Origin: an uncultured Eubacteriales bacterium
GTDB lineage: Bacteria; Bacillota; Clostridia; Lachnospirales; Lachnospiraceae
Reading direction: 5' to 3'
Assembly (NCBI GenBank): GCA_900548855.1
Contig: URMF01000050.1
Span: 1 to 22,779, forward strand
Length of the DNA: 22,779 bases
The notes under the pieces were generated by a model. That model ran no database searches and was not told where the DNA came from. It saw only the letters and a program-made list of their open reading frames with translations. Within the stretch, counting starts at the first letter, position 1. Every line of letters starts with the position of its first letter. This document shows, piece after piece, positions 7,229 to 16,500 of this stretch. Position numbers and translations under genes: made by a program.

Positions 7229-9592
7229 CTATTTGCTCTGCTTCAACGCAAAGGAACGCTTTACAATTCCATTTGCAATCACTTCATTCATATGGGATGC
7301 ATAACAAATTTCCAAACCGTCTGTAATCTCCTGTTCCAGTTCTTCCACATTTCTCCGGTTTTCAGCAGGAACAATCACCTTTGCCATACCTGCATTCTTT
7401 GCTGCCAGCAGTTTTTCCTTAAGACCTCCTATCGGAAGGACATTTCCCTTCAAGGTGACTTCTCCCGTCATGGCAAGCTTTCCCGACACAGGACGGTTCG
7501 TCAGTGCCGAGTACATAGCGAGTGCCATGGTAATGCCTGCAGAAGGTCCATCCTTCGGTGTAGCACCCTCCGGCACATGGACATGTACGATATGCTTTTC
7601 AAAATATTCCTCCGGAAGCTTCTTAATCTCCGCCAATGTCCGAACAAACGACAGTGCAATCTGTGCAGATTCCTTCATTACATCCCCAAGATTACCGGTT
7701 AACGTAAGTCCTCCCTTGCCATCCAGCAAATTCACCTCTACATTCAGAGTGTCACCGCCAACCTTTGTCCACGCAAGTCCGGTAACAACTCCTACCTTAT
7801 CTTCATAATTACGGCTGTCCTCCGTATACTTCTCCACTCCTAACAGTTCCGGTAGCTTCTTTGGTGTTACCCGTAAAGACTTAAACTCTTCCGTCAGTAT
7901 TCCCCTCGCCGTTTTTTGCATCAGCTGTCCAATCAAACGTTCTAAGCTGCGCACACCCGCTTCTCTCGTATAATTCCGGATAAGCTTATAAACCGCATCA
8001 TCTGTAAGCTTAAACTGTCTTGCCGTAAGCCCGTTTTTTTTCAGCTGTTTTTTCACAAGATAAAGCTCTGCAATATGGAACTTTTCATTTTCTGTATAGC
8101 TGTTAACTTCTATCATTTCCATACGGTCGCGAAGCGGTGCCGGAATATTGGATGCATCATTCGCTGTAGCAATAAAAAGTACATTGGATAAATCCACAGG
8201 TACTTCAAAATAATGGTCCTGGAAACGCACATTCTGCTCACCGTCTAGTACCTCCAGCAAAGCGGAAGCGGTATCTCCTTTATAATCACTGCTGGTTTTG
8301 TCAATCTCATCCAGCAAAAGCAGCGGATTATTAACCCCCGTCTTGGTAATTGCTGTCACAATACGTCCCGGCATGGCTCCAATATAGGTTTTTCGATGTC
8401 CTCTTATTTCCGCCTCATCCCGGACACCTCCCAATGCAATCCTTCCATATTCCTTATGAAGGGCTGTGGCAATGGATTTTGCGACAGAGGTTTTTCCTGT
8501 ACCGGGCGGACCAACCAGGCAGAGAATCGGTGCATCCTTTCTTCCACTTAAATTCCGCACTGCAAGATAATCTATAATTCTCTCTTTAATTTTGGAAAGA
8601 CCGTAATGATCCTTTTCCAGCTGACGGATAGCACTTTTTAAATCCTTGTTATCCTTCCCTTCTTTATTCCATGGATACTCCAGCAGAGTCTCAATATAAT
8701 TACGGATTACCGCACTTTCTGAAGATGCATAGGAAAGACTTTTGAAACGCTTAATCTCTTTTTCCAGCTTTTCCCGTACCTCAACCGGAGGATTTACCTC
8801 TTTCAAGCGCTGCCGATACTGGTCACTTTCATCCTCTATATTCTCTCCCTCTCCCAGCTCTTCCCGGATAACCTTCAGCTGTTCCCGGAGAACATATTCA
8901 CGCTGGTTTTTATTTACGCAGTCCTTCAGCTTTTCGCCCAGCTCAGCCCGTATTCCGCTGATATCAATCTCATTAATTAAAGCAGTCAAAAGCTTCTCTG
9001 TCCTGGTTGTAATATCCAGCTCTTCCAATATCTGCTGCTTCTCCCTTATTTTCATTGGAACAGCCTCCGTAGACAAATCTATCAACAGCTCCAAATTCTC
9101 TATCTTTTTAAGAGTATCATAGGTTAACGTATTTGGTAAAATCTTACTGCTTTCACAACGTTTCAGCACAGATTGTATACTTCTGATTCTTGCCTCCTGT
9201 TCCAGTTCCGGCATTTCATCCAGATTGCTATATAGCTTTGTAATCTCCACATTATAATAAGCTCCGTTATCAATTAAATCCCGTAGCTCTGCCCTTTGCT
9301 TTCCCTCAAACAAAACCCGCATAGTTCCCTTTGGCAGCTTTAACACCTGCCTGACGGACACCAGTGTTCCAACCCGGTTTAACTCCTCTACCGTAACCTT
9401 GTCTTCTACCTTTGAGGTTTTTGCCATGACAACAAACAAATCCCGGTTCTGTTCCATCGCCACATTCACTGCATGAATGGAACTTATCCGCTGTATGTCA
9501 AAATGAACACTGGAACCCGGCATTATCACCATATCATAAAGCACCAGCATCGGTACCAGCTTCTGATTTTCTTCTGGGGTATACTGCTCCAT
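7229..9592 (-). CDS. lon: ATP-dependent protease Lon (LonA)
   Basis: Lon is a hexameric cytoplasmic AAA+ serine protease that degrades misfolded and regulatory proteins. From the chosen start it has 787 residues, the usual LonA size. Domains: N-terminal substrate-binding LON domain (about 12-200), a long coiled-coil region (about 205-300), the AAA+ module with P-loop GPPGTGKTS (361-369) and Walker B LLLDEIDK, and the C-terminal protease domain with KDGPSAG (Ser684) and GGLKEK (Lys725) forming the Ser-Lys dyad. I prefer the ATG at 9592, preceded by GGAGG and AAGG; the ATG at 9607 has no Shine-Dalgarno sequence. It lies 119 nt after clpX, and the gap contains a perfect palindrome. Confidence 0.97.
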   Translation of the reverse strand: MEQYTPEENQKLVPMLVLYDMVIMPGSSVHFDIQRISSIHAVNVAMEQNRDLFVVMAKTSKVEDKVTVEELNRVGTLVSVRQVLKLPKGTMRVLFEGKQRAELRDLIDNGAYYNVEITKLYSNLDEMPELEQEARIRSIQSVLKRCESSKILPNTLTYDTLKKIENLELLIDLSTEAVPMKIREKQQILEELDITTRTEKLLTALINEIDISGIRAELGEKLKDCVNKNQREYVLREQLKVIREELGEGENIEDESDQYRQRLKEVNPPVEVREKLEKEIKRFKSLSYASSESAVIRNYIETLLEYPWNKEGKDNKDLKSAIRQLEKDHYGLSKIKERIIDYLAVRNLSGRKDAPILCLVGPPGTGKTSVAKSIATALHKEYGRIALGGVRDEAEIRGHRKTYIGAMPGRIVTAITKTGVNNPLLLLDEIDKTSSDYKGDTASALLEVLDGEQNVRFQDHYFEVPVDLSNVLFIATANDASNIPAPLRDRMEMIEVNSYTENEKFHIAELYLVKKQLKKNGLTARQFKLTDDAVYKLIRNYTREAGVRSLERLIGQLMQKTARGILTEEFKSLRVTPKKLPELLGVEKYTEDSRNYEDKVGVVTGLAWTKVGGDTLNVEVNLLDGKGGLTLTGNLGDVMKESAQIALSFVRTLAEIKKLPEEYFEKHIVHVHVPEGATPKDGPSAGITMALAMYSALTNRPVSGKLAMTGEVTLKGNVLPIGGLKEKLLAAKNAGMAKVIVPAENRRNVEELEQEITDGLEICYASHMNEVIANGIVKRSFALKQSK

Positions 9593-9614
9593 TTCCTTAT
9601 CCTCCATTTAATTC

Positions 9615-9637
9615 AAAATGGTCCACTGGACCATTTT
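9615..9637. repeat. Perfect 23-nt palindrome in the lon leader
   Basis: AAAATGGTCCA (9615-9625), one central base, then TGGACCATTTT (9627-9637). As minus-strand RNA it folds into a 10-bp stem with a 3-nt loop ending in UUUU, about 23 nt before the lon start codon and just upstream of its ribosome binding site. It could be a weak clpX terminator or lon attenuator, an RNA processing site, or a protein-binding operator. No clear promoter was found in the clpX-lon gap. Confidence 0.8.
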
Positions 9638-9711
9638 CTCATATGCTTGGCAACAACAAAGGAACCTGCAGCCTGCCACAAGTCCCTTTTATCATTTCTT
9701 ATTCTTTCCTG

Positions 9712-11004
9712 TTATGCGATTTCACCATTATTTTTCTTTGGATGACGCTTAACAAAAGACTTTCTCGGTCTTGGCGAATCAGAATACACTATCTCCGGCT
9801 CACCAATTCCCTCAACTGCTTCTTTTGTAATAATACACCTTGAAATCTCTTCATTAGATGGAACCTCGTACATTAAATCCATCACTGCTTTCTCAATGAT
9901 GGAGCGAAGTCCTCTTGCACCAGTTTTACGCTCCATTGCTTCTCTTGCAATAGCCTCCAGTGCTCCGTCCTCAAACTCTAATTCCACACCATCCAGTTCA
10001 AATAATTTCTTATACTGCTTGCAAATCGCACTCTTTGGTTCTGTCAATATCCGGACCAATGCATCTGTATCTAACAAATCCAATGTTACTGCTACAGGCA
10101 CACGACCTATAAACTCGGGAATTAAACCATATTTCACAAAGTCAGCCGGCGTTACCTTTTTAAGGAGCTCCCCAACATTTTCATCTGTTTTTTCGGCAAG
10201 CTCTGCACCAAATCCAATGGATTTTTTACCGATACGGTTTTCTATTACCTTTTCCAGTCCGTCAAATGCGCCACCGCAAATAAACAGAATATTACTTGTG
10301 TCAATCTGAATAAACTCCTGATGCGGATGCTTTCTTCCTCCCTGTGGTGGAACGGAAGCAACCGTACCTTCAATGATTTTAAGGAGTGCCTGCTGTACAC
10401 CCTCTCCAGATACATCCCTGGTAATTGATACATTCTCAGACTTCTTGGTGATTTTATCAATCTCATCAATGTAAATAATACCATGCTGTGCACGTTCTAC
10501 ATCATAGTCTGCCGCCTGGATAATCTTTAACAGAATATTTTCCACATCTTCACCCACATATCCAGCTTCTGTAAGCGCCGTAGCATCTGCGATAGCAAAT
10601 GGCACATTTAAAAGCTTGGCTAATGTCTGGGCAAGATAGGTCTTACCGGAACCGGTAGGTCCCACCATAATAATGTTACTCTTTTGAAGCTCTACATCAA
10701 AATCCTTATCAGAAAGTATTCTCTTATAATGGTTATACACTGCAACAGACAATACCTTCTTTGCTTCCTCCTGACCAATTACATATTGGTCAAGGAACTC
10801 TTTAATTTCTTTTGGTTTTAGTAAATTAATATCAGAGGACTCATCAAAATCTTCTAATTCATCCTCAATAATTTCAGAACAAACCTCGATACATTCATCA
10901 CAGATATACACATTCTGCCCGGCAATCAGCTTTCTTACCTGATCCTGTGTCTTGTTGCAAAATGAACAACGTAGTGGTTTTCTGTCATCTCCACGACTTA
11001 CCAT
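9712..11004 (-). CDS. clpX: ATP-dependent Clp protease ATP-binding subunit ClpX
   Basis: ClpX is the hexameric AAA+ unfoldase that feeds substrates to ClpP, encoded immediately upstream. The 430-residue length is normal. Seen: a zinc-binding N-terminal domain with C13, C16, C35 and C38; P-loop GPTGSGKT (115-122); pore loop GYVG (148-151); Walker B IIYIDEID (176-183); the RKH-type loop in GGRKHPHQEF; and the IGFG segment that docks onto ClpP. Sensor and lid regions follow (GARGLRSIIE). The ATG at 11004 has GAGGTG at about 6-nt spacing. Only 30 nt separate it from clpP, so the two are co-transcribed. Confidence 0.97.
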   Translation of the reverse strand: MVSRGDDRKPLRCSFCNKTQDQVRKLIAGQNVYICDECIEVCSEIIEDELEDFDESSDINLLKPKEIKEFLDQYVIGQEEAKKVLSVAVYNHYKRILSDKDFDVELQKSNIIMVGPTGSGKTYLAQTLAKLLNVPFAIADATALTEAGYVGEDVENILLKIIQAADYDVERAQHGIIYIDEIDKITKKSENVSITRDVSGEGVQQALLKIIEGTVASVPPQGGRKHPHQEFIQIDTSNILFICGGAFDGLEKVIENRIGKKSIGFGAELAEKTDENVGELLKKVTPADFVKYGLIPEFIGRVPVAVTLDLLDTDALVRILTEPKSAICKQYKKLFELDGVELEFEDGALEAIAREAMERKTGARGLRSIIEKAVMDLMYEVPSNEEISRCIITKEAVEGIGEPEIVYSDSPRPRKSFVKRHPKKNNGEIA

Positions 11005-11034
11005 GGCTACACCTCGTTTTCTTTATTAATTAAT

Positions 11035-11625
11035 CTACTCACGATTTGTGATTACGGAATCAATGAGACCGTATTCCAACGCTTCCTGTGCGCTGAGCCA
11101 GTTATCTCTGTCGGTATCCTTCTCAAGAACCTCCACCGGCTTACCACACTCTTTTGCCAAAATCTCGTTAATTTTTCTCTTTGTTCTTAAAATATGCTCT
11201 GTTGTAATCTGCATATCGCTTGCCTGGCTTCCGCTAGGCATTCCACCCATTGGCTGATGAATCATAACCTCCGCATTTGGAAGCGCCATACGCTTTCCTG
11301 GCGCACCGCCTGCCAATAAAAATGCTCCCATGCTTGCTGCCATTCCACAACATATGGTAGATACATCACATTTAATATAATTCATCGTATCAAAGATACC
11401 AAAGCCTGCCGAAACAGAGCCTCCCGGGCTGTTGATATACAGTTGGATATCCTTTGAAGGGTCTTCTGACTCCAGGAAGAGAAGCTGTGCAATAACAAGG
11501 CTTGCAGTTGTATCATTCACCTCTTCCCCAAGAAAAATAATTCTATCCTTTAATAATCTGGAATAAATATCATAGGAACGTTCTCCCCGACTTGTCTGCT
11601 CAACGACATAAGGTACTAAGCTCAT
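11035..11625 (-). CDS. clpP: ATP-dependent Clp protease proteolytic subunit ClpP
   Basis: ClpP forms the tetradecameric proteolytic barrel that works with ClpX and other Clp ATPases. From the chosen start it has 196 residues. The catalytic triad is in place: Ser98 (GMAASMGAF), His123 (EVMIHQPMGG) and Asp172 (KDTDRDNWLSA). The N-terminus MSLVPYVVEQTSRGERSYDI is the usual one. The ATG at 11625 is preceded by AAAGGAGG at 7-nt spacing; a TTG 21 nt upstream lies before that site and was rejected. The gene sits between tig and clpX, the common clostridial order. Confidence 0.97.
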   Translation of the reverse strand: MSLVPYVVEQTSRGERSYDIYSRLLKDRIIFLGEEVNDTTASLVIAQLLFLESEDPSKDIQLYINSPGGSVSAGFGIFDTMNYIKCDVSTICCGMAASMGAFLLAGGAPGKRMALPNAEVMIHQPMGGMPSGSQASDMQITTEHILRTKRKINEILAKECGKPVEVLEKDTDRDNWLSAQEALEYGLIDSVITNRE

Positions 11626-11675
11626 ACAAAATCCTCCTTTATTCAAATATGGTTCTAATTTAACTCGATAGGAAA

Positions 11676-11700
11676 GGCGGTCTTCTTATCCCTGACCGCC
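11676..11700 (-). terminator. Weak hairpin between tig and clpP
   Basis: GGCGGTC (11676-11682) pairs with GACCGCC (11694-11700) around an 11-nt loop, directly after the tig stop. On the minus strand it is followed by TTTCCTATC, a poor T-run. It may act as a leaky terminator or protect the 3' end of tig mRNA. I see no independent clpP promoter in the remaining gap. Confidence 0.4.
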
Positions 11701-11710
11701 AAACCACATT

Positions 11711-12997
11711 TTATTTTTCTACTGCAGCTTCTGTAACAAGGTCAACTGCTTTCTGAACAGCAATATCCTGTTTGATGGCATCCCTCTCTGAATCACCAAC
11801 TAATCCAGTCAACTGCTCTAAATCCATCTGATACATTTCAGCCATCTTCTTTAATTCCTCACTTAATTCCTCTTCCGATACCTGAATATCCTCTGTCTTT
11901 GCAATTGCCTCTAATACAAGACGGGACTTAATTCTTCTCTCTGCCTCCGGGGCTGCTGTCTCTAAGAATTTCTCCTTCGTCATTCCGGTAAACTGGAAAT
12001 ACTGTTCTATAGAAAGTCCCTGATAGCTTATCTGCTGTGCAAATTCATTCAACATCTGTTCCTTTTGTGTCTCAATCATTGGTTCAGGAAGCTCCATCTG
12101 TGCATTCTCAATAATCTTATCAATTACCAGACCTTCCTTTGTATTCTTGGCTGCTTTTTCCTTCTTCACCTGAAGTGTTGCCTTTAAATCTGTTTTATAT
12201 TCATCTAATGTATCAAACTCGGAAACCTCAGATGCAAATTCATCATCTAACTCTGGAAGCTCTGTCTCCTTGATACCGTTTAATTTACATTTAAATACTG
12301 CTGGTTTACCGGCAAGGTCTGCTGCCTGGTAATCCTCCGGGAAAGTAACATTTACATCAAACTCTTCTCCCACCGTTTTACCCACAATCTGCTCTTCAAA
12401 TGTATCTATGAAGGAATGAGAACCCAAGGTAAGCTGATAATTTTCACCCTTACCGCCTTCAAAGGCTTCTCCGTCAACAAATCCCTCAAAGTCAATTGTC
12501 ACCTCGTCATCTAACTTGGCAGCTCTGTCCTCTACAGGAATGTTCCGCGCATTCTGCTTTTGTACATTCAAAAGTTCAGCCTGAACATCCTCATCTGTCA
12601 CCTCAACATCTACTTTTTCGATTTCAACACCCTTGTATTCACCTAATGTAACTTCTGGCTTAACTGCCACAGTAGCCGTATATATAAAATCCTTTCCCTT
12701 TTCCATCTGGGTAATATCAATTTCTGGACGGGAAACAACATCTAATTCACACTCATCCAATGCTCCCGGATAGGAATTCTCCATGCAGGAATTAGCTGCG
12801 TCTTCATAGAACATCTCCGGACCATACATCTTCTCTAAATATGCTTGAGGTACCTTTCCCTTACGAAAACCTGGCACTGAAATCTTGCCCTTCTGCTTAT
12901 TGTACGACTCCTTCATTGCCTGTTCAAAGTCAGCAGCCGGCACCGTAATGGTAAGCTTTGCCATATTCTTCTCTAAATTCTCAACTGTTAAACTCAT
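11711..12997 (-). CDS. tig: Trigger factor, ribosome-associated chaperone
   Basis: Trigger factor binds at the ribosomal exit tunnel and shields nascent chains. From the chosen start it has 428 residues. Domains: N-terminal ribosome-binding domain with the docking signature GFRKGKVP (43-50); an FKBP-type peptidyl-prolyl isomerase domain (about 150-245, beginning DDEVTIDFEGFVDGEAFEGG); and a long helical C-terminal chaperone domain. I chose the ATG at 12997 (MSLTVENLEKNMAKLTI). AAGGAGG lies 11 nt upstream, somewhat far. The alternative TTG at 13006 is only 2 nt from the same site and does not match the family start. It heads the tig-clpP-clpX-lon-ysxC block and has a strong promoter. Confidence 0.96.
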   Translation of the reverse strand: MSLTVENLEKNMAKLTITVPAADFEQAMKESYNKQKGKISVPGFRKGKVPQAYLEKMYGPEMFYEDAANSCMENSYPGALDECELDVVSRPEIDITQMEKGKDFIYTATVAVKPEVTLGEYKGVEIEKVDVEVTDEDVQAELLNVQKQNARNIPVEDRAAKLDDEVTIDFEGFVDGEAFEGGKGENYQLTLGSHSFIDTFEEQIVGKTVGEEFDVNVTFPEDYQAADLAGKPAVFKCKLNGIKETELPELDDEFASEVSEFDTLDEYKTDLKATLQVKKEKAAKNTKEGLVIDKIIENAQMELPEPMIETQKEQMLNEFAQQISYQGLSIEQYFQFTGMTKEKFLETAAPEAERRIKSRLVLEAIAKTEDIQVSEEELSEELKKMAEMYQMDLEQLTGLVGDSERDAIKQDIAVQKAVDLVTEAAVEK

Positions 12998-13097
12998 TTT
13001 TAACAATTCCTCCTTATATATATCATTTTATTCTTTTGCAGTTTCATAATATGAATCTATCTGCTTCCTGCAGTCTTCTATCTGCACTAATCAGTCA

Positions 13098-13127
13098 ATT
13101 ATAGCATGCGCCATATACAAATGTCTA
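13098..13127 (-). promoter_or_regulatory. Strong putative sigma-A promoter for tig and the clp-lon block
   Basis: On the minus strand, TAGACA (13122-13127, 5 of 6) and TATAAT (13098-13103, perfect) are spaced by 18 nt, and TGC precedes the -10 box. The start would be near 13091, giving a leader of about 94 nt. In that leader GCAGATAGA occurs twice (13077-13085 and 13056-13064). The second copy lies beside a small hairpin, GCAG with CTGC around TTCAT/ATGAA. I found no CtsR-type (GGTCAAA direct repeat) or CIRCE-type operator here. Confidence 0.65.
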
Positions 13128-13147
13128 GTGTTTTTTATAACTATTCA

Positions 13148-13200
13148 CAAAGGAAAAGGCCGTAATCTACCTTTTCATTAAAAAGTAAATTACGACCTTT
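13148..13200 (-). terminator. Intrinsic terminator of the SASP gene
   Basis: Arms from AAAGG (13155-13159) to CCTTT (13196-13200) form a stem of about 20 pairs. On the minus-strand RNA every pair closes as Watson-Crick or G-U; on the plus strand the wobble positions become mismatches. That asymmetry, plus the minus-strand run TTTTCCTTT after the stem, shows it serves the minus-strand SASP gene. It also insulates tig. Confidence 0.8.
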
Positions 13201-13231
13201 ATTCCTTTATGAAACCCTGTAATCCAATAGA

Positions 13232-13420
13232 TTACTTACCAGCCATCTGGTTCATCTGAGCTTCAACTAACTTCTTTGTCATCTGTCCACCAACAGAACC
13301 ATTCTCTCTTGAAGTTAAGTCACCATTGTAGCCGTTCTTTAAAGAAACACCTACTTCAGATGCACACTCCATTTTGAACTTGTTCATTGCGTCAGATTTC
13401 TTACTAGAATTACTTGACAT
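13232..13420 (-). CDS. Alpha/beta-type small acid-soluble spore protein (SASP)
   Basis: SASPs of this type coat DNA in the dormant spore, protect it from damage, and are degraded by the protease GPR on germination. The 62-residue product contains both family signatures: KMECASEVGV (16-25), holding the GPR cleavage region, and the C-terminal SRENGSVGGQMTKKLV (37-52). The ATG at 13420 is preceded by GGAGGG at 7-nt spacing; a TTG 15 nt upstream overlaps that site and was rejected. It has a putative sigma-G promoter and its own terminator, so it is probably monocistronic and expressed only in the forespore. Confidence 0.93.
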   Translation of the reverse strand: MSSNSSKKSDAMNKFKMECASEVGVSLKNGYNGDLTSRENGSVGGQMTKKLVEAQMNQMAGK

Positions 13421-13447
13421 AACAGTTCCCTCCAAATCTATATTTTT

Positions 13448-13465
13448 AAGACATTCTCATGTCTT
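13448..13465 (-). other. 5'-terminal hairpin of the SASP mRNA
   Basis: AAGACAT (13448-13454) and ATGTCTT (13459-13465) form a 7-bp stem with a 4-nt loop. The predicted transcription start (near 13464) places this hairpin at the very 5' end of the mRNA, just ahead of the ribosome binding site. Such structures often slow 5'-end decay; that role is inferred. Confidence 0.5.
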
Positions 13466-13470
13466 GGTTA

Positions 13471-13500
13471 TAGTATTTGCAGGGAACATTATTTTATTTA
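13471..13500 (-). promoter_or_regulatory. Putative sigma-G (forespore) promoter of the SASP gene
   Basis: On the minus strand, TAAATA (13495-13500) and AATACTA (13471-13477) are spaced by 17 nt. They match the Bacillus sigma-G consensus TGAATA and CATACTA at 5 of 6 and 6 of 7 positions. SASP genes are classic sigma-G targets, which supports the call. The -35 box lies only about 26 nt beyond the stop of the large surface-protein gene. Confidence 0.65.
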
Positions 13501-13526
13501 GGAAATAATTGTTAAAATATCATTTT

Positions 13527-16500
13527 TTATTTTACTTTTCTACGTAATACAAAGAATCCACCTAATGCCAACAGCATCAGTGTTCCCATCACTGCAACCG
13601 GTGCCTCGTCTCCCGTTTTTGCCGAACCAGAGCTTCTCAAGGAAACAACGGATGAGCCGTCTGTAGAGCCACCTCCTGAATTGGTTCCATCGCCATCACT
13701 TCCTCCACCTGTATTATCTGTGTTCGTCTGCGTCGTGGAAGGGTTCCTGGTAGATGGACTCTCCGTGGACGGATCCTTATCAGGCGGTGTCTGAGTAGAT
13801 GGATTTTCAGTAGACGGATTCTCAGTAGATGGATTCTCAGTAGATGGTTCCTCTCTTGAATCATATAATACAGCATAGGTTGAAAACTGATTGGATTCAA
13901 TAATACAGTTAGAACCATCCATTTTCACATATACGCTTTTTGCCTGATTATCATGTATCCTGATAACGTCCAGTCCTGTCTCATCAGCCAAATCACCCAA
14001 TGGAATAGTGACCGTAATCGGTTTTTCAAGATTATGTATTGAGAATTTCCTTATTTCATTTCCCTTGCTGTCAATCCAAACCTTCTTTATCGTCAAATTC
14101 AGCCATGCTCCTACCATTTTGTTATTAATGAAAGCCCATTCTCCAGGTGTTGCCTCTTTCATGGAAATATGCATAACAAATGTAACATTGCCACCTCTGT
14201 CAATCCATTTCCTATCATCTGCATTGTAATTACCGTATAGTCCTGCTTCTTCAAAAATGGCATCCAGACCATCCACAGATACATTCTTCCAGACATCCTC
14301 TCCCCATCGCTCTTCCACATCCGGGTCTATCATGACATTTGTACTGAGGGAAGACATTGTAAGAGTCACATCCACATTTTTTCCATCCTGTACTACAACT
14401 CCTACGCTCCGCGTCCGAAGTCCGTCATCGGCTTTCAGATTATATGTACCATCCGGTACATTATCAAACTCAAAATCAATTCCAACCTGTGCCTGCTGGG
14501 CAGCAACACATTCTGCTCCTGAGAACAGACCCACTGTCACCAGCCCATTTTCCGGAATCTGGTCCGGAGCGTTATAATAAACTCTTCCTGTTACCTTCGC
14601 CTCTGTCTTATCGTCTTCCGACAGGGTTTTAAAATATCCATATGTTACCAGGCTCTGTCCCAATGACGATTTTGCAGTAACTCTGTATATATAAGAGGTT
14701 TCCGGTTCCAATGGCTGGGTTCCGGCCGAGGAATCCCCAAGCACAGCGGAAACGGACATACCACCAGAAATTGATACCTTCTGTTCTACAACCCCCTGAT
14801 AGTCTTTATCTCCAACCTTGTGATAAGAGATCTCCGCAGAGGTAATGGAATCTGCACTTCCGGTATATACCCTTGCTCCAACATTTGCTGAAGTTGCAAA
14901 AATCTCCTTTACCGCCATCAAATGCATGCTCATCTTAGTAAAAGCTTCTTCCTCCGCTTCATTTCCGGCAATGTCGCCTGCCTGAATTGTATATTCCGCA
15001 ATGCGGTCTGCATCAAAGCTACACTGATATGTTGTCACTTTTTCATTTTCGTATGCAACAGGCTTACTCTTAACCGGAACCGATGTTCCGTTACAGAACA
15101 CCTTGATGGAATCGGCATCCACTCCGCTGATACTGTCCTTTACCTGGAACACAACCTGAGGATTGGAATTATCTTTCGATTGCGCTGACTCTATTACAAT
15201 ATCTGGTATCTCCGTATCCACTCTAAATGTATAGACATGGGAATCCTCTTCTGCCTCCCTGCACAATATACCCGTTTTACTTTCACTCCAGACACGCATT
15301 TTATAAACGCCATCCTGTAACGGAACTTCTCTCGAATCCTCATTTTCTGACAACTCTGTGATAACGGAAGAATCCTCACCATCCTTCCACATCTGATATT
15401 TTGTAACGACTGCAGTCTTATCAATTAAGGTCTCTGTTACGTTCGTAATAACAACCTTCGCATCTTGGTCGGTAATCCATCCGTCAGCATTCACTTCCGA
15501 TTCCATCGTAACCTCCGGACATGGCGGAACTTCTTTTGAAACTTTATCTAGTACTATGGTTTCTGTAAAGATATTACCGGCATTATCGGAAACCTCAATG
15601 ATATACTCACCCTTTGTTGAAATTTCCACATAACAGTAAGAGGTTTTGTAACCCTTGTCATTTTCTGCTACCCGTTCAATCTTAAATGGAACCACATCAC
15701 CATTTTGATTTTTAACATTAATGTATTTGATGCCACTCAACTCATCATACGCATTAAATTCCAATTTCACTTCCTGCTGATAAACATCATAATTACTGGT
15801 GATGCTGACAATTGGGGCCTCGTCATCTACAAAGAATACAAACGGCTCGGTAACCTCTGAGGAAACACCCGCACTGTTTCTTACCTTTGCAGATACGGTA
15901 AACCTGCCAGGAACACTGTCATCCTTCGGAAAATCCTTCTGGTTAATCTTCAATTCAAAATCCTTCTGCGTCGTCTTGGTATATCGGAACGGTCCCTCTG
16001 TTATTTCTTTTCCGTTAACATTCCATATAATATCATAGATACCGGAAACCATATCCTCTGCTGATAATCTGGCAACACAATTTGAATAATATTCATCACT
16101 GCCATTCTGAACCGTTATCTCACTATATTGACCAGACTTCACAACCCAGTCCGTAATCACCGGACCTCCGTCCTGAATTGCCCATTCATTCGGACCGGAT
16201 TCCCCATCTCTGCCTAATACCATAGCGCCACTTTCATTTCCTGCCATATCCACTGCATAAAAATGGATATAAAAATCACGGTTTACCAACGCTGCCGGTA
16301 TCTCAATGGTTGCCGTTGCTATACCTGTATTCGAATTAAGTCCTGCGAACTTAATTGCCGTCCAGCTTCCGCCGGAATCCTTCGCGCTGTCAGAAAGGCT
16401 ATAATACAAATACTCTGGTGTAGAACGGGTATCCTGGAATTTAATGTTAAAATTCACCATTCTATTAAAATAATTACCAAATGATACCGTTTCGCCCATA

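Noticed and set aside
13731..13850. Possible CRISPR array
   Set aside because: The units are contiguous 15-bp coding repeats with no unique spacers.
13637..13918. Open frame rich in HLLRI repeats
   Set aside because: It is an out-of-frame reading of the PSTE tandem repeats in the surface-protein gene.
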